A program made the position numbers and the translations under genes. A DNA stretch of 64,000 bases from Turritopsis dohrnii (taxonomy: Eukaryota; Cnidaria; Hydrozoa; Anthoathecata; Oceaniidae). Each line of letters starts with the position of its first letter. Positions within the stretch are counted from its first letter, which is position 1. Shown piece by piece: positions 11,201 to 21,699 of this stretch. The notes under the pieces are model-generated. The model saw nothing but the letters and a program-made list of their open reading frames with translations. It ran no database searches and was not told the origin of the DNA. The stretch is taken from assembly GCA_027922465.2 (NCBI GenBank), contig BQMF02000628.1:62001-126000 (forward strand). The letters run 5' to 3'.

Positions 11201-13560
11201 GTGAGTGTGGCCAGTACTGTTTACTCCTATTTCCTATTTATTAAGAATTTAATTTTTTTTTTCAAATTTGTTCATTCTTATACTTTTATTAGTGTACAAG
11301 CAAAATTAAATCCAATGTTCTCGATTATCTTACTGTAGATGTACTTGCGATATTGGGCAAAAGAGTTAAAAATACCGATCCTTTCAATCGACTATTCTCT
11401 TGCACCTGATGCGCCCTACCCGCAGGCGTTAAACGAAGTGTATTTTGCGTACATCTGGGCTTTGAACAATCTTCACAAACTTGGAACGACTGCAGAAAAA
11501 ATTTGTTTTTCTGGAGATTCTGCAGGTACCCTCTTGTTTCTTTTGTGTATGTAGATTTGTATCTGATTAGTTCTGGTGGCCACAAATATTTTCCATATCT
11601 TTTACCAAATCTTCACTGCACTCTGTGTAGATTTAATGGATTTAGTGATTTATTATATTGTTTCCCACATCATTTGCATCCTTCGTAGCTAAAAAAAGCT
11701 GGGCGCAAACTTTGTCCACATACGCCTGAACAGCGTTTAAAGTCTTCAAAATGTACATGAACTTGCGTCTCTGTCGACTCAATTTAATACCCAGTCTCAT
11801 ATAATTCTATGATAACTTTCGCTTTCAGGTGGCAACCTAGTTACCGGTCTTTCGTTAAAGTGTATTGAATCGAATATACGTCCTGCTGACAGTGTTGTAG
11901 TGGCGTATCCTCCACTACGCCTGCAGTTTCTTCCAACGCCCTCGCGTATTTTATGCTTAATGGATCCGCTCTTACCCTTTGGTGTTTTAAAATCCTGCAT
12001 TCAAGCGTACGGTGGTACAGAAATGAACACAGCGGAGAAGAGGAAAAAATTTAGTTCATTTAGTGATGTAGGTAGTTCATACAACGCTTATGATTTGGAC
12101 TTTGGCTGCATGGAAAGCTGGGATTCATATAACAGATTTAAGCTGGACCACACCCATTCCTTTTCAGAGTCGAATTTGAATTCAATAAAAAAACGTTTGT
12201 TAGTCAAACACCAAGTTGTCGAGGAAGACCGAGAGAGTTTTTACAGTGAGTTTCCTTACTCAGATACGGACGATAGTTTACTTGTCGAGGACGGTAACAT
12301 GTCCACTAATGATGCCGAGGAATACATTTCCTTTCACGCTGACGAATTGATGAGGAATGAGGAACCAAGAGATGACGCTCGCTCCTTACTCGATACATTT
12401 GCCTCGCAAATCTCGTCGAACGTCCAAAACCTCAAAACAGGAGTGACGAGTTTCTTCTCTAAGCAACACGTACCTGACGACAAAACCCCACCACCCGACA
12501 CAAGTCTCGACGACGCTGTCAGTGATGTCGTTAACATTGTCCGTGACGACGTCGACACTTTAGATGGGGGAGACCTACATTGCAAAGCTGACAGTGAAGT
12601 ACCAGATGAGCCGAAAAAGAAAAAAGCATTTCGGATATGTAAGGAATGTTTACATCGGTCGGATAATTGCTTATGTCAGCGAAATCATAAAAAGTGGACG
12701 GACAGTCATAGGAAGATGAACACTCATTATAAGTCTTCGCATCACCATAGAAACAACGATTTCTCGCGGAATCGCTCGAAAAGTTACAGTAGTTTGTATT
12801 ACATGGAACACGAAAGATCGCTTCGTCGTTGTAACTCAAATTATGACGTAGACGAAACGAATGACGGTTCCAGGAACATTCCACAGCGACCCAAGTCTCT
12901 GCATATAGACGGGTATTTGCATCACATGGCGCCAGATCTATCGAAGCGAAACCTGAAGAGCCCTCCTGGGAGTCCTAGAGTGCTGTATGATAAGTATACG
13001 GAAAGCTGCGAGATTCAGACTACTAGCGATGATTGTGAGCAACATCAGATCGCCGAAGACAAGATACTGTCGAAAGTCTTTGAAGAGGGAAAAGATCCAT
13101 TAATGTCGCCTTACCTGGCAGATGATGAAATGCTAAAGAAATTACCTCCGTTTGTCATTGTGGTAAGTTATTCAAGCCTTTTACTGCGCATGTGTGATGT
13201 TAAAGATTAATTTCAGTGCTCGATAATTTTTTCATCTTCTCTCCAATTGATTGTTTGGAAGCGGTTTTGTTTTTCACCTGATGGTCAGTTATTTTTTCGT
13301 TTCAGGCATGCGCACTAGACCCGTTGTTTGACGATTCTGTAGAATTTATCAAGAAACTTCGAAAATTGGATAAAAGGGCAGAACTTTATGTTCTTAATCA
13401 GCTTCCGCACGGCTTCTTGAATTTTCAAGTGTTCAGCAGCGAAGCCCGCGACGGTTGTGATCTCATAATCGCTTGTATCAAAAAATCCCTCGAAATGGGG
13501 ATGCGGAGGCAAGACTCTTCCACATCATTTAGTTCATCTCTGACCAATCAACAGTCGTAA
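8254..13560 (+). CDS. LIPE: Hormone-sensitive lipase (nine exons; 5' end incomplete)
   Basis: Intracellular neutral lipase that hydrolyses diacylglycerol and cholesteryl esters at lipid droplets. Exons that keep phase: 8254-8478, 8567-8871, 9259-9495, 9864-10031, 10214-10393, 11069-11200, 11339-11525, 11829-13162, 13306-13560 (TAA), about 1,006 residues. The HSL-specific N-terminal domain is visible ([46 protein letters not shown]). The catalytic domain shows oxyanion motif [14 protein letters not shown], nucleophile motif GDSAGGN (split by the 11525/11829 intron), DYSLAPDAP, and the Asp and His motifs [11 protein letters not shown] and PHGF. The 1.3-kb exon carries the regulatory insert, far longer than in human, Ser/Asp/His-rich, with basic-Ser sites (RRCNS, RPKS) that could be kinase targets. 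The first coding exon, expected to hold only about 10-20 residues, was not found. The exon at 9864-10031 is the least conserved. Four introns contain or abut MITE copies. Confidence 0.9.
9107..9220. repeat. CACTGCGA palindromic MITE copy (LIPE intron)
   Basis: Begins CCCAGTGGGTAGATTTGT, has AAAAATCACTGTGAAGGAGTGC and the complementary CACAGTGACTTTTTAACAAT. This is one of at least eight copies of a palindromic family of about 120 bp in the window (consensus ends CCCAGTGGGCAAA...). Confidence 0.7.
10672..10829. repeat. CACTGCGA palindromic MITE copy with internal 15-bp expansion
   Basis: The element ends in TTTGTCCACTGGGAG. Its internal AAAGCATTTTTATTG unit, present once in other copies, is here repeated four times and a fraction (10691-about 10757). 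Lies in a LIPE intron. Confidence 0.75.
10896..11020. repeat. CACTGCGA palindromic MITE copy (LIPE intron)
   Basis: Contains AATCACTGCGAGGGAGTGCA and AATAAAAATGCTCTTCATCG, then the complementary CGCAGTGGC and TTTTGCCCGCTGG end. Only about 70 bp from the previous copy. Confidence 0.7.
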
Positions 13561-13564
13561 TACT

Positions 13565-14060
13565 TATCACGTGAGGTTTCAATGTGGCCAAGTGTCCAAT
13601 CAACAGTGTCCCTCGTCTTCTAATAGTAGTAGTCACACTTCTTCCAATTTTTTTTATGTTCCTTTATCGACGAATACTGTCGCTATTGACCGTCTCTTGT
13701 GAATGTTTTTTATACTTATTTATTCCCTATATTATTCAAAATAGATTTGATGTTGATATTGAATTTCTATGTACATAAATTAAATATTAAATTTGTTTTC
13801 AATCGGATTAATTCGCGTTGTATGGTGTTATGAATTTCGATATTTTCCCTGAACATGTCTTTCTACAATATGCTCTGGGCAACTGACGACGGCGCATATC
13901 AAAAAGGCAAGAAGCCCTGGGAACGAGGTTGATCCTCTAGTTAGACCATGACGTAACATACCATTTTCCGCTTTTTCTTCGGCCGATTTGTTTAGCTTCT
14001 TCCGCTCGAGATAAAGTGTAAATTTTACGTATCATGCTTCCATATGCTTTTACTTAACTT
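13565..14060. other. LIPE 3' flank, no gene
   Basis: Probable 3'UTR and intergenic sequence. A copy of the CCCTGGGAACGAGGTTGA motif lies at about 13915-13932. Confidence 0.4.
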
Positions 14061-14068
14061 ATTAGCTA

Positions 14069-14614
14069 TCAATCCAAATTATTTTCGTTGACCGTAACGT
14101 CAAGAGGAACATCGTCCTTGTCAATATCCTTAAAGGTTGTTTTTTTTTTTCCTTTCACCTCCAGTGCACTCACCGTAACAATCCTTTCTGCTAGTTTGCT
14201 TATGAATGTCCATGCTTCTCGAGTCGTCCCTCCAGTTACGTTGAAGATCAAGGGGGGAGTAAACGTTCCATGAGCAGCCATCATGATTTTTTTATTGTAT
14301 TTCCTTTTCTTCTCTTTCTCCAATGTAATGAATATTACTGAAATGGATTTGGTTCGATAAGTTTGAGCTGTTAGGTTTGCAACCTTAACGGCAAAGAATG
14401 CTCTTCTGTAAGCTTGCCAAAATCCATGGGGGCGCTTACAGTCTGTCCTTACTTCGACTGCTGAAACTTTATGATCTTTTCCTTCTTCTGTAACAATAAG
14501 AAAAGGTGGTTTTATCTTGACTTCATCGCAGCATTCACCGAGTAAATTTACAAAATAAACTAGGTAATAATCAACCACGAATCCAGGGTTTCTTGCCTTT
14601 TCGATATACGCCAT
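14069..14614 (-). CDS. Mobile-element-derived ORF ('HGTFTPL' nuclease-like domain)
   Basis: 181-residue ORF. Residues 99-106 read EKEKKRKY and 115-124 HGTFTPPLIF, followed by NVTGG and later FISKLAERI. The order 'DVRV...Y...E.EKKR.Y......HG.FTPL.F...GG' is, from memory, that of a very common ORF in cnidarian and other marine-invertebrate genomes, found with retroelements; the spacing of acidic and Lys residues resembles a PD-(D/E)xK nuclease. Here the expected acidic residue at the 'DVRV' position is Ala (FFAVKVAN, residues 73-80), so activity is doubtful. The ORF start overlaps the hairpin repeat at 14573-14655, so the first ten or so residues (MAYIEKARNPGF) are probably repeat-encoded. Host function unlikely. 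Confidence 0.5.
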   Translation of the reverse strand: MAYIEKARNPGFVVDYYLVYFVNLLGECCDEVKIKPPFLIVTEEGKDHKVSAVEVRTDCKRPHGFWQAYRRAFFAVKVANLTAQTYRTKSISVIFITLEKEKKRKYNKKIMMAAHGTFTPPLIFNVTGGTTREAWTFISKLAERIVTVSALEVKGKKKTTFKDIDKDDVPLDVTVNENNLD

Positions 14615-14655
14615 CTGTATATGGAAAAGGTAAGAAACCCTGGGTTCGAGGTTGA
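14573..14655. repeat. CCCTGGGTTCGAGG hairpin element
   Basis: An ~80-bp near-palindrome. The left arm holds CCAGGGTTTCTTGCCTTTTC and the right arm GAAAAGGTAAGAAACCCTGG, ending GTTCGAGGTTGAG. Partial or full copies occur at about 13915, 18428, 23030-23192, 30787-30895, 31733, 50750-50795 and 56505-56580. Confidence 0.75.
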
Positions 14656-15075
14656 GTTCATAATGAAATGTTTAACTCTATGCCCTACACCATGTCTCAG
14701 AGGTTTTTTGGCTCCGGAAAATTAATGAAATCATAACAATGAATATGTTAAAATATGCGACCTAAGTGACTTTAAAGGATTATATCTTGCGATCTATTTA
14801 ACTTTTTTGAAAAATGATTTCGCCTTTTGAACGATCAAAGATTGAAGTTTGTCTCACAAAAAATTGAGTTGTTCTGCTCTTTTCTATAAAAAAACTCGTT
14901 TTTTTCATCTTCGTTTTTCTTCTTCCATTTTCATTATTCTTCCAAATTTTTTATATCATTAAAAAGTGCTTTTTAACCTTGACACAGTGCAAAAAGAATT
15001 TTTGAAATATCTCATAACCTTCAAATTTGCCAAGCATTTACAAAAACTGTGCAAGTTCATTTGAAACGTACTTTA

Positions 15076-15452
15076 GGGGGTGATCACATGGAGGGGGGCT
15101 AGCTCGGTTAGGCGGGCTAGCTCGGTTTGTGTCATAAATTTGTCTTTGTGATCACATGAGAAACGAGCCAGCCCGCTTTGCCGAGATCTCGCTTTATTTA
15201 ACCGAGATCTCGGTAAAGCGGGCTGAAGATTTCTCATGTGATGGCTTTCAACCGGGCTGGCCCCCTTTGCCGGGATGAAATTGCATACACGGCGCATGCC
15301 TAAAGTTGAAAAATATAACAAATATCACGTGATCAGTTCTTTATCCCGGTTAAGCGGGCTGATACTTTTCCATGTGATCATAAAAATTTATCAGCCCGCC
15401 TAACCGAGCCAGCCCGGTTTACCGGGCTAGCCCTCCTCATGTGATCACCCCC
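15076..15452. mobile_element. GATCACATG MITE, copy A (377 bp, TTA duplications)
   Basis: Ends GGGGGTGATCACATG and its complement, flanked by TTA on both sides, as for PIF/Harbinger elements. The interior is built of repeated GGGCTAGCTCGGTT and CCGAGATCTCGG modules. Nearly the same element lies at 60388-60785. Confidence 0.85.
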
Positions 15453-15479
15453 TTAGTCATTGACTTTTTTTGGAATTTC

Positions 15480-16370
15480 ATATTTCCTCTGATAAACTCC
15501 GCGGGCGGTGTTTATTACAAATTCCAGCTTTGGGGGGTGCGTTCATTAGAGGGCGCTGTATATTACAAAATGAAAAATGAGATAAAAACACTTTAAACAA
15601 CAATGTTTTTTACTTCCAAAAAATGTTGCAAAAGAATGTATAAAATGCTTTAAACAATACGTACAATACAATACGTTTACATTGTTCTTATTTCTTGGCC
15701 AAATTTGAACCTCAAATGTTCTTAAAAAATTTAAAGCAGCACCAGTCGAACTGTCCCACACAATGTCAGAAAATTATAGCCTCGGTGACATTGCGCGTTT
15801 CTGTCCAACTTTGTACTCCCGGTTTCGCACAGAGTATAAGTAAGCGAGGCGAGGTCACTTTTATTCAAAGCTGTCCTGTTTGAAATTCATGCATCACCTA
15901 TAGCTTATAAAGTAGTTTTTAGTACGTGTATACCTCTATCTAGGAAATACAAATAATCTGATATCCTCCCTTTCTTTTGGATGGTGACATCTGATTCTGT
16001 ATGGTGAGACCCAGTAAAATTTCTTTATGTGAGCCTTTTAAGAAACTAAATTTTTCATCACAAACATGCCCAATAAGCTATAACAATATTTAGCTTTACG
16101 AAATCCCCATTTGAAAAATAAATCCCCATGAAAAATAAAAATGTGTCCAGCTTTATCTGTCTGTAGAGGAAAAACAAAACGGTCTATATTGGTCTCACTT
16201 ATTCCACTTCCAAAACAAAACACCAGGCGAACATTGTTCATTTCAGTCCAACAGCATTGCACGTTTGCCCAACATTGGTTGGAACAGAACAAAATGCTGA
16301 TAAAAAAAATATGTGTATACAAGAAATTTTAGTGGGCCACTTAATGATAGCATAGTGCCTACCTTATCGC
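15480..16370. other. No gene seen; AAGCGCC-like repeat at start
   Basis: Related to the 'GTTTATTAGAGG' end motif at 15485-15570. ORFs at 15695-15883 and 16038-16332 have no features of genes. Confidence 0.4.
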
Positions 16371-16376
16371 ACAAAA

Positions 16377-16495
16377 CTTAGTCGGACAAAAGTGACTAAA
16401 TTTTTTGGAAGTGGCTAAAATTTTGTCCGACTAATAATTTTGTCCGACTAAAATTTTGTCCGACTAATTATTATGTCCGACTAAATATTTGGTCC
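16377..16495. repeat. TTAGTCGGACAAAA palindromic repeat, copy 1
   Basis: TTAGTCGGACAAAAGTGACT followed by several inverted units ATTTTGTCCGACTAA. Copy 2 is in the same orientation at about 17597-17712, so the 1.1-kb stretch between is bracketed by direct repeats. Confidence 0.75.
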
Positions 16496-16663
16496 AAATC
16501 ACATTTTTCAGAATTCTTCTTCTTATCAGTTTAATTACAAAATTTTAAATATTTATAATTTCTTTATGATTTTTCTTTTTGCTCACCAACGAATAAAATA
16601 TTTTTACATGACTTAGTCATAAATAAACAATTTCTAAAGTGGTAAAGTGTTTTGATACCTTAA

Positions 16664-17042
16664 GGGAAGAAATTTTCGCGGGAAAAAATTTTCGCGGAAT
16701 TTAATTTCGCGGTTGAAATGGTAAAAATGGCCGATTTTCGCGGAATTTAATTTCGCGATTGACCAATTTTAACATGTTTCGCGGAATTAAATTTCGCAGT
16801 TTTCGATTTTCAAACAAATACTTAACAGAAAAAATGCCTCCTTTTTTGCGTTGTAAATCGTTTTTTCTTTTATTATTTAATATATAAAGTTAAAATCGAA
16901 TTTTCGCGGAATTTAATTTCGCGATTGAGCAATTTTGACGTGTTTCGCGGAATTTAATTTCGCGGTTAGGGGCAAAAATCGCGAAATTAAATTCCGCGAA
17001 AATTTCTTCCGCGAAAATTTCTTCCCGCGAAAATTTCTTCCC
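16664..17042. mobile_element. TTAA-flanked MITE with TTTCGCGGAATTTAA modules (379 bp)
   Basis: Left end GGGAAGAAATTTTCGCGG and right end its complement, each bordered by TTAA (16660-16663; 17043-17046), the duplication typical of piggyBac-type elements. The interior repeats TTTCGCGGAATTTAATTTCG. Confidence 0.85.
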
Positions 17043-17164
17043 TTAAGGTAAATAATATTAACGCTTGCTTTCATGATGTTCATTGTTTATTCTTTACGCT
17101 CTAAAGGGATTCTCAACCCTTTTGTAAACAGATTGGACGTTTTTAGTAGCCCCACTTATTCCAG

Positions 17165-17349
17165 GAAGGAATCCACAGGAAAAGAGAAAAGCACCGGTAA
17201 CAACAGAAACTTCAGATGAAAGTGATAGTGAGGTAGTTCAAAAGAAAATGAAGAAGACAAACATAATAGAAGATGCGCCTGAAGCCAATGCAGGAACCAA
17301 AATAAATTTTTATACTGGTCAGGAATATGACATTGAAATTGAAAAATAA
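17165..17349 (+). CDS. Orphan terminal exon, Lys/Asp/Ser-rich (unrecognised protein)
   Basis: After a good acceptor (CCCACTTATTCCAG) the frame runs about 60 codons: RNPQEKRKAPV, then ETSDESDSE, KKMKK (a likely nuclear signal), and ends TGQEYDIEIEK-stop, with AATAAA overlapping the stop. Composition and the close poly(A) signal suit a genuine last exon of a nuclear protein. It could equally be an exon carried by the surrounding repeats, since it lies between two direct copies of the TTAGTCGGACAAAA repeat and 120 bp after a TTAA MITE. No upstream exon was identified. Confidence 0.4.
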
Positions 17350-17596
17350 AATTATACTACAACCTATTTAATTAGGATTTTTTTCCGACGGCAAAATAGT
17401 GCCGTCGTGGTATGATGATTTTGTTGGACATATTTTTTTTCACGTTGGCAAAACTGTTTTCATTAAATATGCCTTTCCCCTCGTTTTCCTATACATATCT
17501 AGAACTTAGAGTAATCGGCGCACTTCCGCACGCTTTTCGAGAATCCTTATCGAAAATTAAGTAAGTTCTGAAATTTTAGAAAAGGACCAAAATTTT

Positions 17597-17712
17597 AGTC
17601 GGACAATATTATTAGTCGGACAAAAGTGACTAAAATATTTGGAGGTGACTAAAATTTTGTCTGACTAATATTTTCGTCCGACTAAAATTTTGTCCGATTA
17701 AGTTTTGTCCGA
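17597..17712. repeat. TTAGTCGGACAAAA palindromic repeat, copy 2
   Basis: Same arrangement as 16377-16495. A TAAGCGCC-family fragment (GCGGCGTTTATTAGAAGG) follows at about 17750-17825. Confidence 0.75.
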
Positions 17713-18501
17713 TAACTCTTTTCTTATGATAGAACTTTTTCAAGATGCGGCGTTTATTAGAAGGCCGTGCTTATTACAGATGTTCGAAGTGCGGCGTTTT
17801 ATAGAGGGCGGTGTTTATTAGAGGAAATACATATATACATATTCATGTGTTATTTTTAGAGATATAATTTGCTTGAGCGCCAAAACTGTGAAAAAAAAAG
17901 TTACAGTATTTTCTCTAAGTAACGGACACTCCAATGGCGGACACCTCTAATTAACGGCCGTGCTGCTGAAAAGTGTTCAAGTTAGGATCGACATGGCACA
18001 GTTAATAAAATGGACTTCAGTCTTTTTATTTTTTTTTTATGATTTCTATTTTCCCTTGTGATTTCTATTTTCCCTTATTTTTCTTATGACACCATAGGTG
18101 TGATAATAGGATTGATTTAAAAAAGTTATTGAAATCTATTTTATGAAAGAAATCGCACTCAAGGTGATAATGATACCAGCAAACGTTGAAAAACTCAGAA
18201 TTATCAATGAAGGCTCCGGTTTTTTGAATATTATGAAAAAATGGGAGTGCTAATTTTTATAGAAACGTGCAGGAACAACTTACTTTCCAGGCTTTTCCAG
18301 TTTTTCCGAATTCTTGAAGTTCTTTAACTAGCCACAATTGATCATAATTCAGCTTAGTGCAGTTTTCAGTCAAAATGTAACTGTTTGCAATTACGAACAA
18401 CCTGGAACCCAGAGCTGTCAGTAAAAATGCAAGAGATCCTGGGTTCGAGGTTGAGCTACAAACATTCAACAAACAATTCTAGGTGTTCACATTGAAGGTG
18501 T

Positions 18502-18593
18502 CAGGACAATTCCCCCTTGGAAAATTGCCCCCCGGATGATCCCCCCCCCCCTCCCCCCTAGAAAATTGCAATTTTCCAGGGGGAATTGTCCTA
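18502..18593. repeat. Small inverted repeat with C-tract loop
   Basis: AGGACAATTCCCCCTTGGAA and its complement TTTTCCAGGGGGAATTGTCC enclose a run of C residues. Confidence 0.7.
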
Positions 18594-18599
18594 GAACCC

Positions 18600-20450
18600 A
18601 CATTGAATAAGAATGATCTGCATAAATCAAGAGTCTGTTTGTTCTGACAGAGAATTGTTTTCGATTTTCTAAAATTTTGTGTCGTGTTCTCGAGTTTTTC
18701 CAGACAGATACGATGTCATGCGAGAAACGATCATTCTGTCTTGAGAAGTAGCACTCTCACCCGCAGAGTTTTGCTAAAATCTATTTTCATGAGAGCTTTA
18801 ACCAGGAGGAATATGACAATCTTAACACGTAGTTCAACATATCGTATAGTTTTCACTTAACTTTTTCAAATTCAAGTCAAGTCAAAATCAAGTCAAGTTG
18901 GAAAGTTTTTTGCACATTAAAGTATTTTTCCGGTTTACATCTAAACACCGCGAAGGAGTGTCAGAACTGCATATTCGTTTATTCAAAAATGGATGTGTGA
19001 CATCCATAGATAACGCCTCTGTTGAACGCTCTGCGAAATATTTGGTTATCCAAGACTGTGAAGGATTTTTTTCTTAAAATTGGAACAAAACAAAAGAAAT
19101 AAATCAAACATAGCTGGGTAAACGTTTTTTAGATTTGTTTTGAACGAACTTATTTCATACCAAAACATGCGCTTATACTTCTGTGAATGAGATTATTTTG
19201 AAGAAAAATGAAAAAAATAGTTCTTAATAATAACAGTAATTGCTAAATATTTGCATGAAAAGTAAAATATTGATCGCAACATCACAATAGATTATTAATT
19301 ACCATAGCTCAATCAAATGCGTGATTAGACTTATTTATTTATTTTACGTAACGTCTATTCAAAAAAGTGCAAACAATTTATTTCAAATGCAACAATTACT
19401 AGAACAGTTGCATAAACATTCTCAATTTCGTGTTGTATTCGATTACGAGTGTAGTCGCGCCTCTTGTTTCAATGTAAAACAGGTGGGATGGCGAAACTAT
19501 ACTAAGGGTATGTTTACACAAGATCATTTCAATCGGAAAACATAAGATTTCACGAAAGTGTTTTCGAGTTTGCTTTTTTTTCAGAATAAAGTCAAAAATC
19601 TTTTGAATATTAAAAACGCTCGAATATTTTAGAAACAAAAGGTTAAAACTTATTTAGAATATGTTCATATGAAGGATTCAAACATCACATTATTGCACTA
19701 CGTTGAAAACACTTATAAAAGTATTTGAACAAATGAGGCTAAGCCCGAACTTTACCCTCACTAACCCAGAAGCACTTCACAAGGTTGACACCGTAAAAAA
19801 ATGTTTGAATCCTGTCGCTCAACGGTATGTTTGTAACTCAGAAGATAAGATCAAAGTGAATTCAATGACAATCACGTGGAAATCACGAGGCAGTTCCAAG
19901 AAAAAATCTTAAATAATTAAAGGTTCTGTTAAATGGTCAAAACATAAAAACCACGAATAAATCAAAAAATCTAGGATGAGATTAAGAACAAAATTAAAAT
20001 AAATTGAAGTTTAAATTCCTAAAAACATTTGAAGTAGTATTCATTTTCTTTAATTTTTTATACGAAAAAAATTGTATCTTTTTTTTTTTTTTTTTTTTTT
20101 TTTTGAAATTATGAAGTCCAAAAATTGAAAAAACCTATTATTCATCAAAAATATGATCAAAAAAATCATTCTAATTTTCAACAACAATGGCGACCTGAGA
20201 ACATTCAAAAATATCGCACGATGTAAACAGAGCTTCTCTCAGGAGACTTTCTGAGAGAAATTTCTAAACGAAAGCCGTCTTATTGTCTAAAATGAATGAA
20301 AAACCGGGGGTTAAAATGTAAGTAAAATTATAAAAAAAAATTCGAATTAGAAGCGGTTCAGTTTACTATTTGATTGATCAGGAAGAAGAGGTTAACGTGT
20401 AGCTAAATTGTTTTTTACTTTGTGCATAGAAAGTTTATTTCGTGTATAGA
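18600..20450 (+). other. Unassigned ORFs; possible exons of unknown gene
   Basis: Three stretches look less random than their surroundings: about 18950-19075 (reads GVSELHIRLFKNGCVTSID, ends at a stop), 19321-19545, and 19703-19912 (MRLSPNFTLTNPEALHKVD, then a basic SSKKKS end, with AATAAA at about 19955). I recognise none and cannot link them by phase. A poly-T run is at 20076-20104. Confidence 0.25.
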
Positions 20451-20454
20451 TATC

Positions 20455-21684
20455 ATGGAACAAAAACAGGTTAAATTTTTTATGGTTATTTTGAGATTCA
20501 TTGCAGGATACCAGATTGTAGATTTATTTCTAAGAATTCCTGTGTTAGGTAGCTGAAATCATCTTTTCATCATTTCTTTTCAGGGTGATCACTGTTCGGT
20601 AATTTATGGGGTACATTTCCCCAATCGTCTGTTTGTGGGATGTTTGCCTCCAAAGGTAAATTCTATCAGATTATATTTGGTTTATTTCAATTTCTTTAGT
20701 TTTTCTTTTGGGTTTCATGTTCCTTCATTTTACTTGTCAAGTTTTCTGGACGTCTAGCCAAGTCAAGCGAGATTTTTCGGATTTTTTTTTTTATTTTTGA
20801 CGTTTTTTATACTCAAGTATTGCAATTTAAGATTTCATAATCATTTCAGTATTTCTGTAATACGCACGTGTGTTACAACACAACGTCACATCTTTAACGT
20901 CATTTCCTTTCAGGCGACCGCTGACCATCTGGGGAAGTTTTTCAGTTATTTCGGTAAAGTAATTGAAACGAAAGTCGTCTTAGATGATCAAAAAGATCAA
21001 AAAGATTTGGCTTTGTATCGTTTTCAAAAGCTGAAGAAGCGAAGAGAGTGTTGAATCACGGAACGATATATTTAATGGGAAAAAAGATAAACGTTGGTCC
21101 AGCTGTTAAAAAAGAAGTGAGAACTTCATTTTCAATTTTTCTGGTCACAGGGTATCATGTGACTTGACTATTAGCCAATATATTTCCTGTATTTTTGTGT
21201 TGTATTAATGTGTTGTCGTTCTCGACTGGGAGAATTTTTATTTAATCTTTATTCAAAATTTTTGTAAGGAGATATGTCTGTACGGTGTTTTTCATACCAG
21301 TTTGCTTCTTCATAGAGCTCTCAAATATTACCAGCAAACGTTCCAGTACGCATCGTTACCTCGACACCGGTGAATTCGTTCGACGTCAAGACGTCATCCT
21401 GTAAACCAAAATATACATACACTTTTCCTCATTATGATAATCATTATGGCTCGCCGTCTTGTGAGTCGTCACCTGCACCGTCGCCGCCACCTTTGACGTC
21501 ATCACTTGTGCCTCAATCGATGCAACAAAATTCCGGTCGTGTGTATACGCCGGTACGATCTTCACTGCCTCCGTCGCCACCCCGAATTTCATACATGTCG
21601 GATTTTGATTTCCAAGAACGACGTGTCGTGTATATGCCGATAGGACCGGCCAATTCTCAATGTCTTTTTATCCCATCCTACTAA
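20455..21684 (+). CDS. boule: Boule/DAZ-family RRM protein, with a one-base frame break
   Basis: Germline RNA-binding protein family. Exons: 20455-20469 (MEQKQ, tentative first exon), 20584-20655, 20914-21116 and 21316-21684, all boundaries in phase 0. The RRM starts GVHFPNRLFVGCLPPK (RNP2 LFVGCL), continues KATADHLGKFFSYFGKVIET, then RFGFVSF (RNP1), KAEEAKRVLNHGTIYLMGKK and INVGPAVKKE, the typical end of a DAZ-family RRM. RNP2 and RNP1 lie in different frames: exon 3 is 203 nt, one short of a multiple of three, and the break falls in the direct repeat GATCAAAAAGATCAAAAAGA near 20988-21003. One extra A in either A5 run restores the frame. The last exon encodes a Pro/Ser/Tyr-rich tail ending FIPSY. 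Either an assembly error or a true lesion. Confidence 0.75.
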
Positions 21685-21699
21685 AACTTTATTTCGCGT

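Noticed and set aside
18425..18460. GGGTTCGAGG as a tRNA T-arm
   Set aside because: No cloverleaf, no A box, and the same end recurs in hairpin repeats.
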